DNA of 44,521 bases from an uncultured Duncaniella sp. (GTDB taxonomy: Bacteria > Bacteroidota > Bacteroidia > Bacteroidales > Muribaculaceae), in contig CAJUIX010000027.1 of NCBI GenBank assembly GCA_910586665.1, forward strand, positions 1-44,521, given 5' to 3'. The position numbers and the translations under genes are program-made. The notes below the pieces were generated by a model. The model did no database searches. It was not told the origin of the DNA and saw only the letters and a list, made by a program, of their open reading frames with translations. Each line of letters begins with the position of its first letter. Position 1 is the stretch's first letter. This document shows, piece after piece, positions 7,318 to 15,080 of this stretch.

Positions 7318-8244
7318 ATGGAACATTATATAATCGACGCCCACGCCCACCTGTGGCTTAAGCAGGACACCGTGGTCAACGGCAAGCGCATCAGCCCGCT
7401 CCCCAACGGACGCTGCGACTTCATGGGTGAGGAGCGCCAGATGCTCCCGCCGTTTATGATTGACGGGCGCAATACTGCCGAGGTCTTTCTGTCCAACATG
7501 GACTATGCTCAGGTGGCCGCCGCCGTCATAGTGCAGGAGTTTATCGACGGGCAGCAGAATGAGTATCTCGCAGAGGTGGCCCGGAAGTATCCCGACAGGT
7601 TTTTCGTCAACGGCATGTGTGAGTTTCGCGAGCCGGGCTTCCTCTCGGAGGCCATGTCGCTGCTCGACGCAGGCTTCAAGGGGCTTGCAATTCCCGCCCA
7701 CCGTCTGCCGCTCGAAGGGGGAAGCCGCGTATGGCTCAACTCGCCCGAGATGATGAGCCTCTTCAAGGAAATGGAGCGCCGCGGCACCATTCTGTCCATC
7801 ACTCTTGCCGATGGCACGACGCAGGTCGGCGAGATGAGGGAGGTAATCGAGGAGTGCCCGGGCCTGAAGGTGGCCATAGGGCATTTCGGCATGGTGACGG
7901 TCGACGGCTGGCTGGAGCAGATCAAGCTCGCGCGGGCCGAAAACGTCATGGTCGAGTCAGGTGGCATCACATGGCTCTTCAATTCGGAGTTCTATCCCTA
8001 TCCCTCGGCAGTGAGGGCAATCCGCGAGGCGGCCGACGCTGTCGGTATGGATAAGCTGATGTGGGGTTCGGACTATCCGCGCACAATAACGGCTATCACC
8101 TACCGTATGTCATACGATTTCGTGAGCAAGTCGGCCGAGCTGACAGAGGATGAGAAGCATGCCTTCCTCGGCGACAATGCCCGCCGCTTCTACGGCTTCG
8201 GCGAGCTGCCCGCGCTGCGATATGTCAAGAACATGTCGGAGTAA
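7318..8244 (+). CDS. Amidohydrolase family protein, probable sugar lactonase (L-fuconolactonase-like)
   Basis: A 308-residue metal-dependent hydrolase of the amidohydrolase-2 family. The HxH metal motif is at H9/H11 (DAHAHLW); further family motifs are GHFGM near residue 200 and WGSDYPRT near 250, carrying the final catalytic aspartate. Members in Campylobacter and others hydrolyse L-fucono-lactone to L-fuconate. It sits between a predicted aldose dehydrogenase and a zinc alcohol dehydrogenase with short gaps, so it very likely handles the lactone made by the first. It carries an insertion (residues ~17-45) after the HxH motif. Decarboxylase activity is a less likely alternative. Confidence 0.8.
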   Translation: MEHYIIDAHAHLWLKQDTVVNGKRISPLPNGRCDFMGEERQMLPPFMIDGRNTAEVFLSNMDYAQVAAAVIVQEFIDGQQNEYLAEVARKYPDRFFVNGMCEFREPGFLSEAMSLLDAGFKGLAIPAHRLPLEGGSRVWLNSPEMMSLFKEMERRGTILSITLADGTTQVGEMREVIEECPGLKVAIGHFGMVTVDGWLEQIKLARAENVMVESGGITWLFNSEFYPYPSAVRAIREAADAVGMDKLMWGSDYPRTITAITYRMSYDFVSKSAELTEDEKHAFLGDNARRFYGFGELPALRYVKNMSE

Positions 8245-8289
8245 GGTAAATTTTAATACACATATATTTATAATATACGATAAGTAAAG

Positions 8290-9318
8290 ATGCAAGCAGT
8301 TAAGATTGCAGCTCCCGGCAAGGTCGTTGTCGAGGAGCAGTCGATGCCGGTGTTAGGCGCCGACGAAGTGTTGGTCAAAATCCACTATGTAGGTTTCTGC
8401 GGTTCGGACCTCAACACCTACCGTGGCAAGAACCCGATGGCTATCGAGTCGGTGATTCCCGGTCATGAAATCGGCGGTACTGTCGAGGAGGTCGGCAAGG
8501 ATGTCCCCGCCGGACTTTTCGAGAAGGGTATGAGCGTCACGGTCAATCCCTACACGGCCTGCGGGAAGTGTTCATCCTGCCGTCGCGGACGTCCCAACGC
8601 CTGCCGCCACAACGAGACTCTCGGCGTGCAGCGCAACGGCGCCATGTCGGACTACATCGCCGTGCCCTGGAGCAAGATTATTCCCGCGGCCGGACTCACT
8701 CCCCGCGAGTGCGCGCTTGTGGAGCCGATGAGCGTCGGTTTCCATGCAGTGGACCGCGGCGCGGTTACTGATATTGACGTCGTGGCCGTCATCGGCTGCG
8801 GCATGATCGGTCTCGGCGCCATTGTCCGTGCGGCTCTCCGCGGCGCGACAGTCATCGCCATCGACCTTGATGATGAGAAACTCGCCCTTGCACGCGAGCT
8901 CGGTGCCACTTACTCTATCAACTCCAAGACGATGAACCTCGCCGAGGAGCTTGCCCGTCTGACCGACGGCAACGGCCCCGACGTGGTCATCGAGGCTGTA
9001 GGCTCCCCCTTCACCTACGTCGCAGCCGTCGAGAACGTGGCTTTCTGCGGCCGTGTGGTCTGCATCGGCTATGCCAAGGATGATGTGTCGTTCCACACGA
9101 AGCTTTTCGTGCAGAAGGAGCTCGACATCCGCGGCTCGCGCAACGCTATGCCCAATGATTTCGCCGCTGTCATCCGCTACTTCCTCGCCGGAGGTCGCGA
9201 CAATGCCGAAAAACTTATCTCGGCAACCGTCACCCCCGACAAGGCAGGTGAGGCCCTCGCCGAGTGGGATGCCGCCCCCGGCAAAGTCTTCCGCATCCTG
9301 GTGAAATTCGCCGAATAA
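8290..9318 (+). CDS. Zinc-dependent alcohol dehydrogenase (polyol/sugar-acid type)
   Basis: A 342-residue MDR-family NAD(P)-dependent dehydrogenase. Catalytic zinc ligands are C37 (GFCGSD) and H59-E60 (PGHE). The structural zinc cluster CX2CX2CX7C is in the segment ACGKCSSCRRGRPNAC. The Rossmann motif is GCGMIGLGA near residue 168. It resembles L-threonine, sorbitol and L-galactonate/L-gulonate dehydrogenases. As last gene of a dehydrogenase-lactonase operon it could oxidise the resulting aldonate, such as L-fuconate or L-galactonate, but the substrate is not certain. The 45-base gap upstream is AT-rich with no clear promoter. Confidence 0.82.
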   Translation: MQAVKIAAPGKVVVEEQSMPVLGADEVLVKIHYVGFCGSDLNTYRGKNPMAIESVIPGHEIGGTVEEVGKDVPAGLFEKGMSVTVNPYTACGKCSSCRRGRPNACRHNETLGVQRNGAMSDYIAVPWSKIIPAAGLTPRECALVEPMSVGFHAVDRGAVTDIDVVAVIGCGMIGLGAIVRAALRGATVIAIDLDDEKLALARELGATYSINSKTMNLAEELARLTDGNGPDVVIEAVGSPFTYVAAVENVAFCGRVVCIGYAKDDVSFHTKLFVQKELDIRGSRNAMPNDFAAVIRYFLAGGRDNAEKLISATVTPDKAGEALAEWDAAPGKVFRILVKFAE

Positions 9319-9335
9319 TTTATCTGTAAAATCAA

Positions 9336-9390
9336 CCTGTAAGGACGCCGCGAGCGGGTAAACTTTACCCGCTCGCGGCGTCCTTACAGG
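9336..9390. terminator. Perfect 55-base palindrome between converging operons
   Basis: Positions 9336-9362 and 9364-9390 are exact reverse complements: 27-base arms around a single central C. It lies 17 bases after the zinc dehydrogenase stop and 18 bases before the fucP stop, so it can act as a two-way terminator, although there is no U-run. The GGACGCCGCG core and the flanking CTTAC link it to the hairpins at 3887 and 3995. Confidence 0.7.
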
Positions 9391-9408
9391 CATAAACCGA
9401 TGCTATTG

Positions 9409-10710
9409 TCAGTCATGGATACGGCGGATGCCGTAGGCGATGATGAAGAGGAAGCAGATGAATGGGAGAATGAAGGAGACGTTGACGGCGGGGAAGCCGG
9501 CTATGTGGCCGCAGTCGATAATCTTGGCCTGGAGCGGGGGGAGCACGGAGCCTCCGAGAATCGACATGATGAGTCCGGCGGCACCGAATTTGGCGTCTTC
9601 ACCGAGTCCCTCAAGGGCGATGCCGTAGATGGTCGGGAACATGAGCGACATGCAGGCCGACACCCCGACGAGGCAGGCCATGCCTGTGCGGTCCTGGAAT
9701 ATTATGACTCCGATAGTGAGCACGGCTGCTGCCGAGGCGAGGATTGCAAGCAGACGACCTGCGTTGACATAGCGGAGGAGGTAGGTGCAGACGAAGCGGC
9801 TACAGCAGAAAATGGCCATCGCGATTATATTGTATTTCTGCGAGAGGACCTCGGCACTCTTCTCGTCCATCCCTTCGAGCATGAAGACGCGTGTGCCGTA
9901 CTGGATGATGAATGTCCAGCACATAATCTGCACGCCGACATAGAAAAACTGCGCAATCACGCCCTCGCGGTAGCGCTTGAGGGAGAAGATGCGTTTGATG
10001 GTGGGGAAGAAGTCGATGTTGTGGTTGGCGTCGCCGCTCTTGGGCATCCTGACGAGGCGTATGACGGCAAACATGAGGAGGACGACGAGGCCGATGATGA
10101 CATAGGGGGTGATGAGGACAGAGAGGTCGGCGTCGCGGACAGCGGCAAACTCAGCGTCTGACAGCTCGGCGCGGGCCGCGGTATCCATCGGGTTGAGGCG
10201 TGCCTGTATGAAGTTCATCGCCACGAACATTCCAAGCAGCGAGCCTACGGGGTTGAAGGACTGTGCCATGTTGAGGCGTCGGGTGGCTGTGGCCTCGGAG
10301 CCCATAGAGAGAATGTAGGGGTTACAGCTCGTCTCGAGGAACGAGAGTCCGCATGTGAGGATGAAGTATGCTATCAGGAAGGGGTAGTAGGCTCCTGTGA
10401 GCATGGCGGGATAGAAGAGGAAAGCGCCACAGGCGTAAAGTCCGAGGCCGAGGAGCACTCCGGCCTTGTAGGAATAACGACGGATGAAGATTGCTGCCGG
10501 GAAAGCCATAGCGAAGTAGCCGCCGTAGAAGGCCACCTGGACGAGGGTGCCGTCGGTCACGCTCATGCGGAATATTTTGGAGAAGGCCTTGACCATCGGG
10601 TTGGTGATGTCGTTGGCGAAGCCCCAGAGGGCGAAGCAGCTCGTGATGAGTATGAAGGGCACGAGGTAGTTGACCCCGTTGAAACGAAGGAGTGATTGCT
10701 TTTCTTTCAT
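9409..10710 (-). CDS. fucP: L-fucose:proton symporter
   Basis: A 433-residue inner-membrane major facilitator protein with about 12 hydrophobic segments, of the FucP/GlcP (FGHS) group. D34 (GFANDIT) and E126 (GLSFLETSCNPY) correspond to the two charged residues needed for proton coupling and fucose recognition in E. coli FucP (D46, E135). It is the last gene of fucI-mutarotase-fucP on the minus strand. Fucose fits the context best, though group members may also carry galactose or arabinose. Confidence 0.92.
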   Translation of the reverse strand: MKEKQSLLRFNGVNYLVPFILITSCFALWGFANDITNPMVKAFSKIFRMSVTDGTLVQVAFYGGYFAMAFPAAIFIRRYSYKAGVLLGLGLYACGAFLFYPAMLTGAYYPFLIAYFILTCGLSFLETSCNPYILSMGSEATATRRLNMAQSFNPVGSLLGMFVAMNFIQARLNPMDTAARAELSDAEFAAVRDADLSVLITPYVIIGLVVLLMFAVIRLVRMPKSGDANHNIDFFPTIKRIFSLKRYREGVIAQFFYVGVQIMCWTFIIQYGTRVFMLEGMDEKSAEVLSQKYNIIAMAIFCCSRFVCTYLLRYVNAGRLLAILASAAAVLTIGVIIFQDRTGMACLVGVSACMSLMFPTIYGIALEGLGEDAKFGAAGLIMSILGGSVLPPLQAKIIDCGHIAGFPAVNVSFILPFICFLFIIAYGIRRIHD

Positions 10711-10762
10711 TTTTCAGATAAGGTAAGAAGAAATGTGAAGGCTAAAGAATGTGGTGACTGGC

Positions 10763-11152
10763 TCAGTCATAGAGGTGGAACACCCGTTCCATCGGCTGCC
10801 ATTTCTCGGTCGAGGAGGCGCCCGGTTCGGACTGTTGGAACACTGACATGAAGTCCTCCCATTCCTGCTGTCGCGGCAGGGTGGCGAGACGTGTCATGGC
10901 TGCGTCGAGGTCGAGGTCGACGGGCACTTCGAGTATCATCATCAGCCGCGTCCCGCGGATGTAGATGTCCATTTCGAGTATGCCCACTTCCTTGATTCCG
11001 GCGAGAATCTCGGGCCAGCAGTTTTCCTCGGCGTGGCGGCGCCGGTATTCGGCTATGAGTTCTGGGTCGTCGCGGAGGTCGAGGGTGCGGCAGTAGCGCT
11101 TGACAGGCACCTTGTAGGCCTTCATGGGGTAGCCCTGTTCGGTGGTTGACAT
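10763..11152 (-). CDS. L-rhamnose/L-fucose mutarotase family protein (DUF718)
   Basis: A small (129-residue) dimeric ferredoxin-like protein that interconverts alpha and beta anomers of deoxysugars. The family pattern is clear: RYCRTLDLRDDPELIAEYRRRH, then CWPEILAGIKEVGI and the C-terminal WQPMERVFHLY. The frame is open up to 11236, but residues before the ATG at 11152 look non-coding; the ATG at 11125 is an alternative giving 120 residues. It lies between fucI and fucP, and the same family is found in the Campylobacter fucose island, so L-fucose is the likely sugar rather than rhamnose. Confidence 0.85.
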   Translation of the reverse strand: MSTTEQGYPMKAYKVPVKRYCRTLDLRDDPELIAEYRRRHAEENCWPEILAGIKEVGILEMDIYIRGTRLMMILEVPVDLDLDAAMTRLATLPRQQEWEDFMSVFQQSEPGASSTEKWQPMERVFHLYD

Positions 11153-11251
11153 GGTTTTTGTGTGATTGATTGGCGATGTGATATTGGCGATGTGTGCCGG
11201 TATCGCAGAATATGCGGCACCGACACGCAACGTCAATAGTTATAATTGTGA

Positions 11252-13030
11252 TTATTTATAAATCGGGCCGTAGGTGGCACATGCGCGGTAGTCTGCGCCC
11301 TCCTTGTCCATGCCGAAGGAGTTCCATGAGGCGGGACGGAAGATTTTGGCGTCCTCGACGTTGTGCATACATACGGGGATGCGCAGAATCGAGGCGAGCG
11401 TGATGAGGTCCTGTCCGATGTGGCCGTAGGTGATTGCGCCGTGGTTGGCACCCCAGTTGTTCATCACCGAGTAGACATCCTTGAAGGCGTCGCGGTCGGG
11501 GCAGAGGCGGGGTACAAACCAGGTGGTGGGCCAGGTGGGGTCTGTGCGCATGTCGAGCACCTTGTTGATTTCGGGGTCGACGTCGACAGTCCATCCCTCG
11601 GCGAGCTGGAGCACCGGGCCGAGACCCTTGACGAGGTTGAGGCGCATCATGGTCACAGGCATACCGCCCTTGGTGAGGAAGTTGGACGAGAAGCCGCCGC
11701 CACGGAAGTAGTCGCGGTCAGCAGGATACCATGTGGTAGCGCCGAGACACTTCTCCGCGTCCTCCTGAGTCATTTCCCAGTGGGGCTTCATCACTGGGTT
11801 GCCGTCCTCGCCCATGAGCTGGCCTGTGCCGTCGAGAGTCGTGGCGCCCGAGTTGATGAGGTGGATCATACCGCCGGCAGCACGGCCTGTTAGCTCCTTG
11901 CCGGTCACGCGCTTCACGGCCTCCGGGCTCCAGTAGGTGCGGACGTCGCTGAAGAACTGGGCGCGGTTGGTGAGCAGGTGGCCGAAGAGCATCGCGATGC
12001 CGTTGCAGCAGTCATTTTCTGTGGCGAACACGAAGGCCTCGCGGATGCCGTTCCAGTCGAATGATGTGTTGAGCAGAGCCTCGGTGAAGTCACCGTTGGG
12101 GTAGAAGTCGGTCCACTGGCGCTGTCCCTGGAAGCCGCCTGCGATAGCGTTGTGGCCGAGGGCCTCTTCCTTGTAGCCCATCTCGCGGAGTTTGGGATTG
12201 CCCTGCATGAGGTCGCGGATGATGAGGGTCATCTTTACCACGAATTCCCAGTCGGCGTCCTTCTCCTCGCGGGTCTTCTTCTTCTCGGGACGGTTCTTGA
12301 AGTCCTCGCCCTCGTTGGGCTTGCAGTATTTCTCGGTCCAGGCCATAGCCTTGGCATATTCCTCGTGGTCATAGATGCCGAGGGTGATGCGGCGGGCCAC
12401 CTCGGTCATGTCGACTGACTCGGCGCGGATGCCGAGGTACTCCTGGAGGAAGTCGGGGTCGACGATTGAGCCTGCGATACCCATAGCGACAGAGCCGACC
12501 GAGAGATATGACTTGCCGCGCATGATTGCGACAGCGAGGGCCGCGCGGGCGAAGCGGAGGATTTTCTCGGCCACGTCGGCGGGAATGGTGTTGTCGTTGA
12601 GGTCCTGGACGTCATGGCCGTAGATGCCGAAGGCGGGGAGGCCCTTCTGGGTGTGGGCGGCGAGCACGGCGGCGAGATATACGGCTCCCGGGCGCTCTGT
12701 GCCGTTGAAGCCCCAGACAGCCTTGGGCCAGTGGGGGTTCATGTCCATAGTTTCCGAGCCGTAGCACCAGCAGGAGGTCACCGAGATAGTGGCTCCGACA
12801 CCCTCGCGCTCGAATTTTTCGGCGCAGGCGGCGGATTCGGGCACACGGCCTATGGTGCCGTCGGCAATCACGCACTCCACGGGTCGTCCGTCGGGGTAGC
12901 GGAGGTTGGCGGCTATGAGGTCGGCCACAGCTTTGGCCAGATTCATTGTTTTGTCTTCGAGACTTTCACGGATGCCGCCCTGACGTGCGTCGATGATGGG
13001 GCGGATGCCGATTTTGGGATAATTGATCAT
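11252..13030 (-). CDS. fucI: L-fucose isomerase
   Basis: A 592-residue cytoplasmic, manganese-dependent enzyme converting L-fucose to L-fuculose; the length equals the E. coli enzyme (591). The N-terminal PKIGIRPIIDARQGGIRESLE and the central FATENDCCNGIAMLFGHLL, which holds the catalytic glutamate, are typical. It is the first gene of a leftward operon with the mutarotase and fucP. No fuculokinase (fucK) or fuculose-phosphate aldolase (fucA) is in this window, so the phosphorylating route must be completed elsewhere, or the opposite operon provides a non-phosphorylating branch. Confidence 0.96.
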   Translation of the reverse strand: MINYPKIGIRPIIDARQGGIRESLEDKTMNLAKAVADLIAANLRYPDGRPVECVIADGTIGRVPESAACAEKFEREGVGATISVTSCWCYGSETMDMNPHWPKAVWGFNGTERPGAVYLAAVLAAHTQKGLPAFGIYGHDVQDLNDNTIPADVAEKILRFARAALAVAIMRGKSYLSVGSVAMGIAGSIVDPDFLQEYLGIRAESVDMTEVARRITLGIYDHEEYAKAMAWTEKYCKPNEGEDFKNRPEKKKTREEKDADWEFVVKMTLIIRDLMQGNPKLREMGYKEEALGHNAIAGGFQGQRQWTDFYPNGDFTEALLNTSFDWNGIREAFVFATENDCCNGIAMLFGHLLTNRAQFFSDVRTYWSPEAVKRVTGKELTGRAAGGMIHLINSGATTLDGTGQLMGEDGNPVMKPHWEMTQEDAEKCLGATTWYPADRDYFRGGGFSSNFLTKGGMPVTMMRLNLVKGLGPVLQLAEGWTVDVDPEINKVLDMRTDPTWPTTWFVPRLCPDRDAFKDVYSVMNNWGANHGAITYGHIGQDLITLASILRIPVCMHNVEDAKIFRPASWNSFGMDKEGADYRACATYGPIYK

Positions 13031-13112
13031 GATACTAAAATTTATTTTTTTCAGAATTGTAATTACTGAGGTTATACTTCCAATGCAGGGGCGCGACAGG
13101 CGTCCTGACCTG

Positions 13113-13120
13113 CAAATCTA
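13113..13120 (-). promoter_or_regulatory. Candidate -7 element of the fucI operon
   Basis: On the minus strand 13120-13113 reads TAGATTTG, an exact TAnnTTTG match. No good TTTG is seen at the expected upstream distance, so the promoter may need an activator. The leader to the fucI start would be about 75 bases and contains a weak GCAGG/CCTGC hairpin (13085-13113). Confidence 0.42.
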
Positions 13121-13142
13121 ATGAAAAAATTTGATAATGCGG

Positions 13143-13835
13143 CTACTCGCGTCGCGGAATTTTGCGCTTGTAGCACTGTCTGTAGTCACACAGGCCGCAG
13201 GTGTATTCGAGTTTCCTCATATTTTTGCCCAGGCCGATGACACCGCTGACCGACTTTATGGGTGTCATGAGGCTCGAGGGGGTGAGGCTGACGCCGCAGG
13301 GACGCCCGTCGGGAAAGATGGTGAAGAGGTCCTGCTGGCCGCTGACGTGCCAGCCGCAGTAGCCGGGGCTGAAGCGGTTGGTGTGGTGCCAGCCTCCGGG
13401 GCTGATGAGATTTTCGAGGGCTGTCTCCATTTTGTCGGCTGCCTTTTCGGCGATGACGCTGCCGATGGCGTCGGCGATGAATACTCTGACCATATCACCG
13501 CTCCCGGCGAGCCGATGCTGGAGCTGCTCAAACTCCGCGCCGGCTGTGGCCACGAAGAAGGCGTAGCGCTCGGAGCCGCGGAGCTGCCGGGCTATGATGC
13601 GCCCTATGGCGAAGTCGCGCCCCATGACCAAGAGGCGGTTTTCCGCAGGGTCAAGGGTGCCGTCGGTGACGAAGAAGCAGAAGCGCGCTTCGAGAAGCTC
13701 CCTGACCGTGGCAAGCATGGCTGAGGTCTCGGCGACTGTCATGTCGTCGGGGGGCGTGTCGCCATAGCCCATCTGGACGTAGATGTCGGAGGGGCTGATT
13801 TCAAGCTCGTCGAAGGTCAGGGTGCGGCTTATCAT
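13143..13835 (-). CDS. Free-standing MetH reactivation-domain homologue (corrinoid reductive activation protein)
   Basis: A 230-residue protein that resembles the C-terminal S-adenosylmethionine-binding domain of cobalamin-dependent methionine synthase, which re-methylates the inactive cob(II)alamin. The marker is R154-FSPGY, like the RxxPGY loop of MetH, followed by LTPSSLMTPIKSVSGVIGLG (184-203), matching the LTESFAM...SVSG segment of MetH. The C-terminus adds a cysteine set, C213, C216 and C221, that could hold a metal or iron-sulfur site; MetH has no such cluster. It overlaps the URO-D methyltransferase gene by ATGA. It probably reactivates the cobalamin of the fusion enzyme at 19196, which lacks its own reactivation domain. 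Confidence 0.8.
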   Translation of the reverse strand: MISRTLTFDELEISPSDIYVQMGYGDTPPDDMTVAETSAMLATVRELLEARFCFFVTDGTLDPAENRLLVMGRDFAIGRIIARQLRGSERYAFFVATAGAEFEQLQHRLAGSGDMVRVFIADAIGSVIAEKAADKMETALENLISPGGWHHTNRFSPGYCGWHVSGQQDLFTIFPDGRPCGVSLTPSSLMTPIKSVSGVIGLGKNMRKLEYTCGLCDYRQCYKRKIPRRE

Positions 13836-14836
13836 CGGTTGAAATCGTCAAGGGCTTTGAAGAAGGCGTCGATGTTCTCCATCGGTGTGTGGGGCGGGGT
13901 GTCGCAGCCGCTGGAGAGGACGAAGTTGGGGTAGTCGCGCATCTTTTCGAGGAGGTCGAGCGCGGCCTCACGCATTTCCGCAGGGGTGGCGTCCTTAAAG
14001 ACCGACACCGGGTCGAGATTACCCATAGCGAGGGCGGTCGGGGGGACGTCGCGGATCACTTCGGCCATGTCGCACTTGTTGCCGAAGTGGTAGGCTCCGG
14101 CTCCCGTGGCAACCATTGCGCGGGTGCAGTGGCCGGTGTTGCCGCAGTTGTGGAGGATGACGGTGAAGCTGTCGTCCTGCACGCGGTCGACAATCCGCTT
14201 CACATAGTCCGAGGAGAAGCGCTTGCAGTCCTCGTCCGACATCAGTCCGGCGGCAGGCTCGGCCATGACCACGCCGTTGGCGCCGGTCTCTTTGAGCGCC
14301 AGGCAGTAGCGGAGGATGAAGTCGGTGCATTTCGAGAGGAGCAGGTGGGCTGCTTCAGGGTCCTGGTATATCAGAATCATGATTTCCGACATGTCGTAGA
14401 GGCGCCCGGCGAGCGAGAAGGGTCCGATGCAGCCTGCGAGCACGGGGCGGTCCTTGATGGCCCGCGCGGCGAGTAGGTTGGCCTTGATGTATTGGGGGAC
14501 GCGGCCGGCTCTGAGCGAGGGGACTTGTAGTCGCTCGATGTCGGCCGGGGAGTCGAGCAGGTGGCCGGTGACGGCTGGCACCTCGTTGTCGGTGAACGAA
14601 ATTTCGGCACCGAAGGCCTCCGCTTCGACTGTGAGGTCCATAATGACCGTCGCGGCGGCTGTCGGATACTTTTCGGCGAGGGCCGTGATGGCCTTGCAGT
14701 GGGCCTCGCCGTCGCTGACGGCCTTGAGTACGGAGTCGCCGGTGATTTCAATGCCGGGATGAGTCATCACAGGTATGGCGACCACATCCTTTCTCTCGAT
14801 GATGTCGCGCATCCACCGGCTCATGTCAATTTTCAT
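13832..14836 (-). CDS. URO-D family (MtaA/CmuA-like) corrinoid methyltransferase
   Basis: A 334-residue TIM-barrel protein of the uroporphyrinogen decarboxylase superfamily, in the branch that moves methyl groups between corrinoid proteins and thiols rather than making haem. The zinc site of that branch is visible: H229-x-C231 (LHNCG) and C311 (SSGCDTPP), the HxC...C arrangement of MtaA. It is first in a two-gene operon with the reactivation protein and is divergent from the operon carrying the cobalamin fusion. Likely role: methyl transfer between the cobalamin domain and a thiol or methylated substrate. Haem synthesis is unlikely because the uroporphyrinogen-binding pattern is missing. Confidence 0.85.
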   Translation of the reverse strand: MKIDMSRWMRDIIERKDVVAIPVMTHPGIEITGDSVLKAVSDGEAHCKAITALAEKYPTAAATVIMDLTVEAEAFGAEISFTDNEVPAVTGHLLDSPADIERLQVPSLRAGRVPQYIKANLLAARAIKDRPVLAGCIGPFSLAGRLYDMSEIMILIYQDPEAAHLLLSKCTDFILRYCLALKETGANGVVMAEPAAGLMSDEDCKRFSSDYVKRIVDRVQDDSFTVILHNCGNTGHCTRAMVATGAGAYHFGNKCDMAEVIRDVPPTALAMGNLDPVSVFKDATPAEMREAALDLLEKMRDYPNFVLSSGCDTPPHTPMENIDAFFKALDDFNR

Positions 14837-14861
14837 GGTTAAAATGTATGCTTGTATATAA

Positions 14862-14894
14862 CAAAAGTAATCCTGTCTATAAATCGGCTACAAA
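14862..14894 (-). promoter_or_regulatory. Promoter of the URO-D/reactivation operon
   Basis: On the minus strand TTTG (14894-14891), 21 bases, then TACTTTTG (14869-14862). The transcript would begin near 14857, about 20 bases before the start codon at 14836. It lies back to back with the promoter region of the rightward operon. Confidence 0.65.
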
Positions 14895-14987
14895 TATAGC
14901 TCTTTTCATGCTAAAAACAGATATTTATTTTCGCTTTTCGTCGAATCTCCCTATCTTTGCATCAATCGAATCGCTTTGCGACAGCGT

Positions 14988-15047
14988 ATTTTCGATTTTT
15001 GCGAATATTTTCGGGTGTTTTCGATTATTTTCGTATTTTTGCGTATT
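14988..15047. promoter_or_regulatory. Phased decamer repeat TTT(T/G)CG in the divergent promoter region
   Basis: The hexamer TTTTCG or TTTGCG starts at 14989, 14998, 15008, 15018, 15028 and 15038: five copies exactly 10 bases apart plus one 9 bases off. More copies lie upstream (14928, 14935, 14975). One repeat per helical turn would put all copies on one face of the DNA, suiting cooperative protein binding or intrinsic bending. The array runs into the -7 element of the rightward operon. Confidence 0.7.
15034..15041 (+). promoter_or_regulatory. Candidate -7 element of the glycosidase/corrinoid operon
   Basis: TATTTTTG matches TAnnTTTG; TTTTC at 15008-15012 is 21 bases upstream as a weak -33. 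The transcript would begin near 15046, about 35 bases before the ATG at 15081. A second exact match, TATCTTTG at 14952-14959, could serve as an upstream promoter. Confidence 0.5.
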
Positions 15048-15080
15048 GCAATATTGTAAACTTAGAATGTCGGATATACC

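Noticed and set aside
6478..7884. 468-codon minus-strand ORF across the aldo/keto reductase and lactonase genes
   Set aside because: It spans two well-supported plus-strand genes with complete catalytic motifs, is His/Ala/Val-rich and has no recognisable domain.
9400..10161. Long plus-strand ORF (253 codons) opposite fucP
   Set aside because: It is very rich in Asp, Glu and Gly, lies entirely antisense to the clear FucP protein and resembles no family; a composition effect of the GC-rich coding strand.
13085..13113. Riboswitch or terminator upstream of fucI
   Set aside because: Only a 5-base GCAGG/CCTGC stem with a weak inner stem is visible; too little to call either.
13832..14836. Haem biosynthesis enzyme HemE
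   Set aside because: Although in the URO-D superfamily, it has the HxC...C zinc site of methyltransferases and sits beside corrinoid genes, so a haem role is unlikely.
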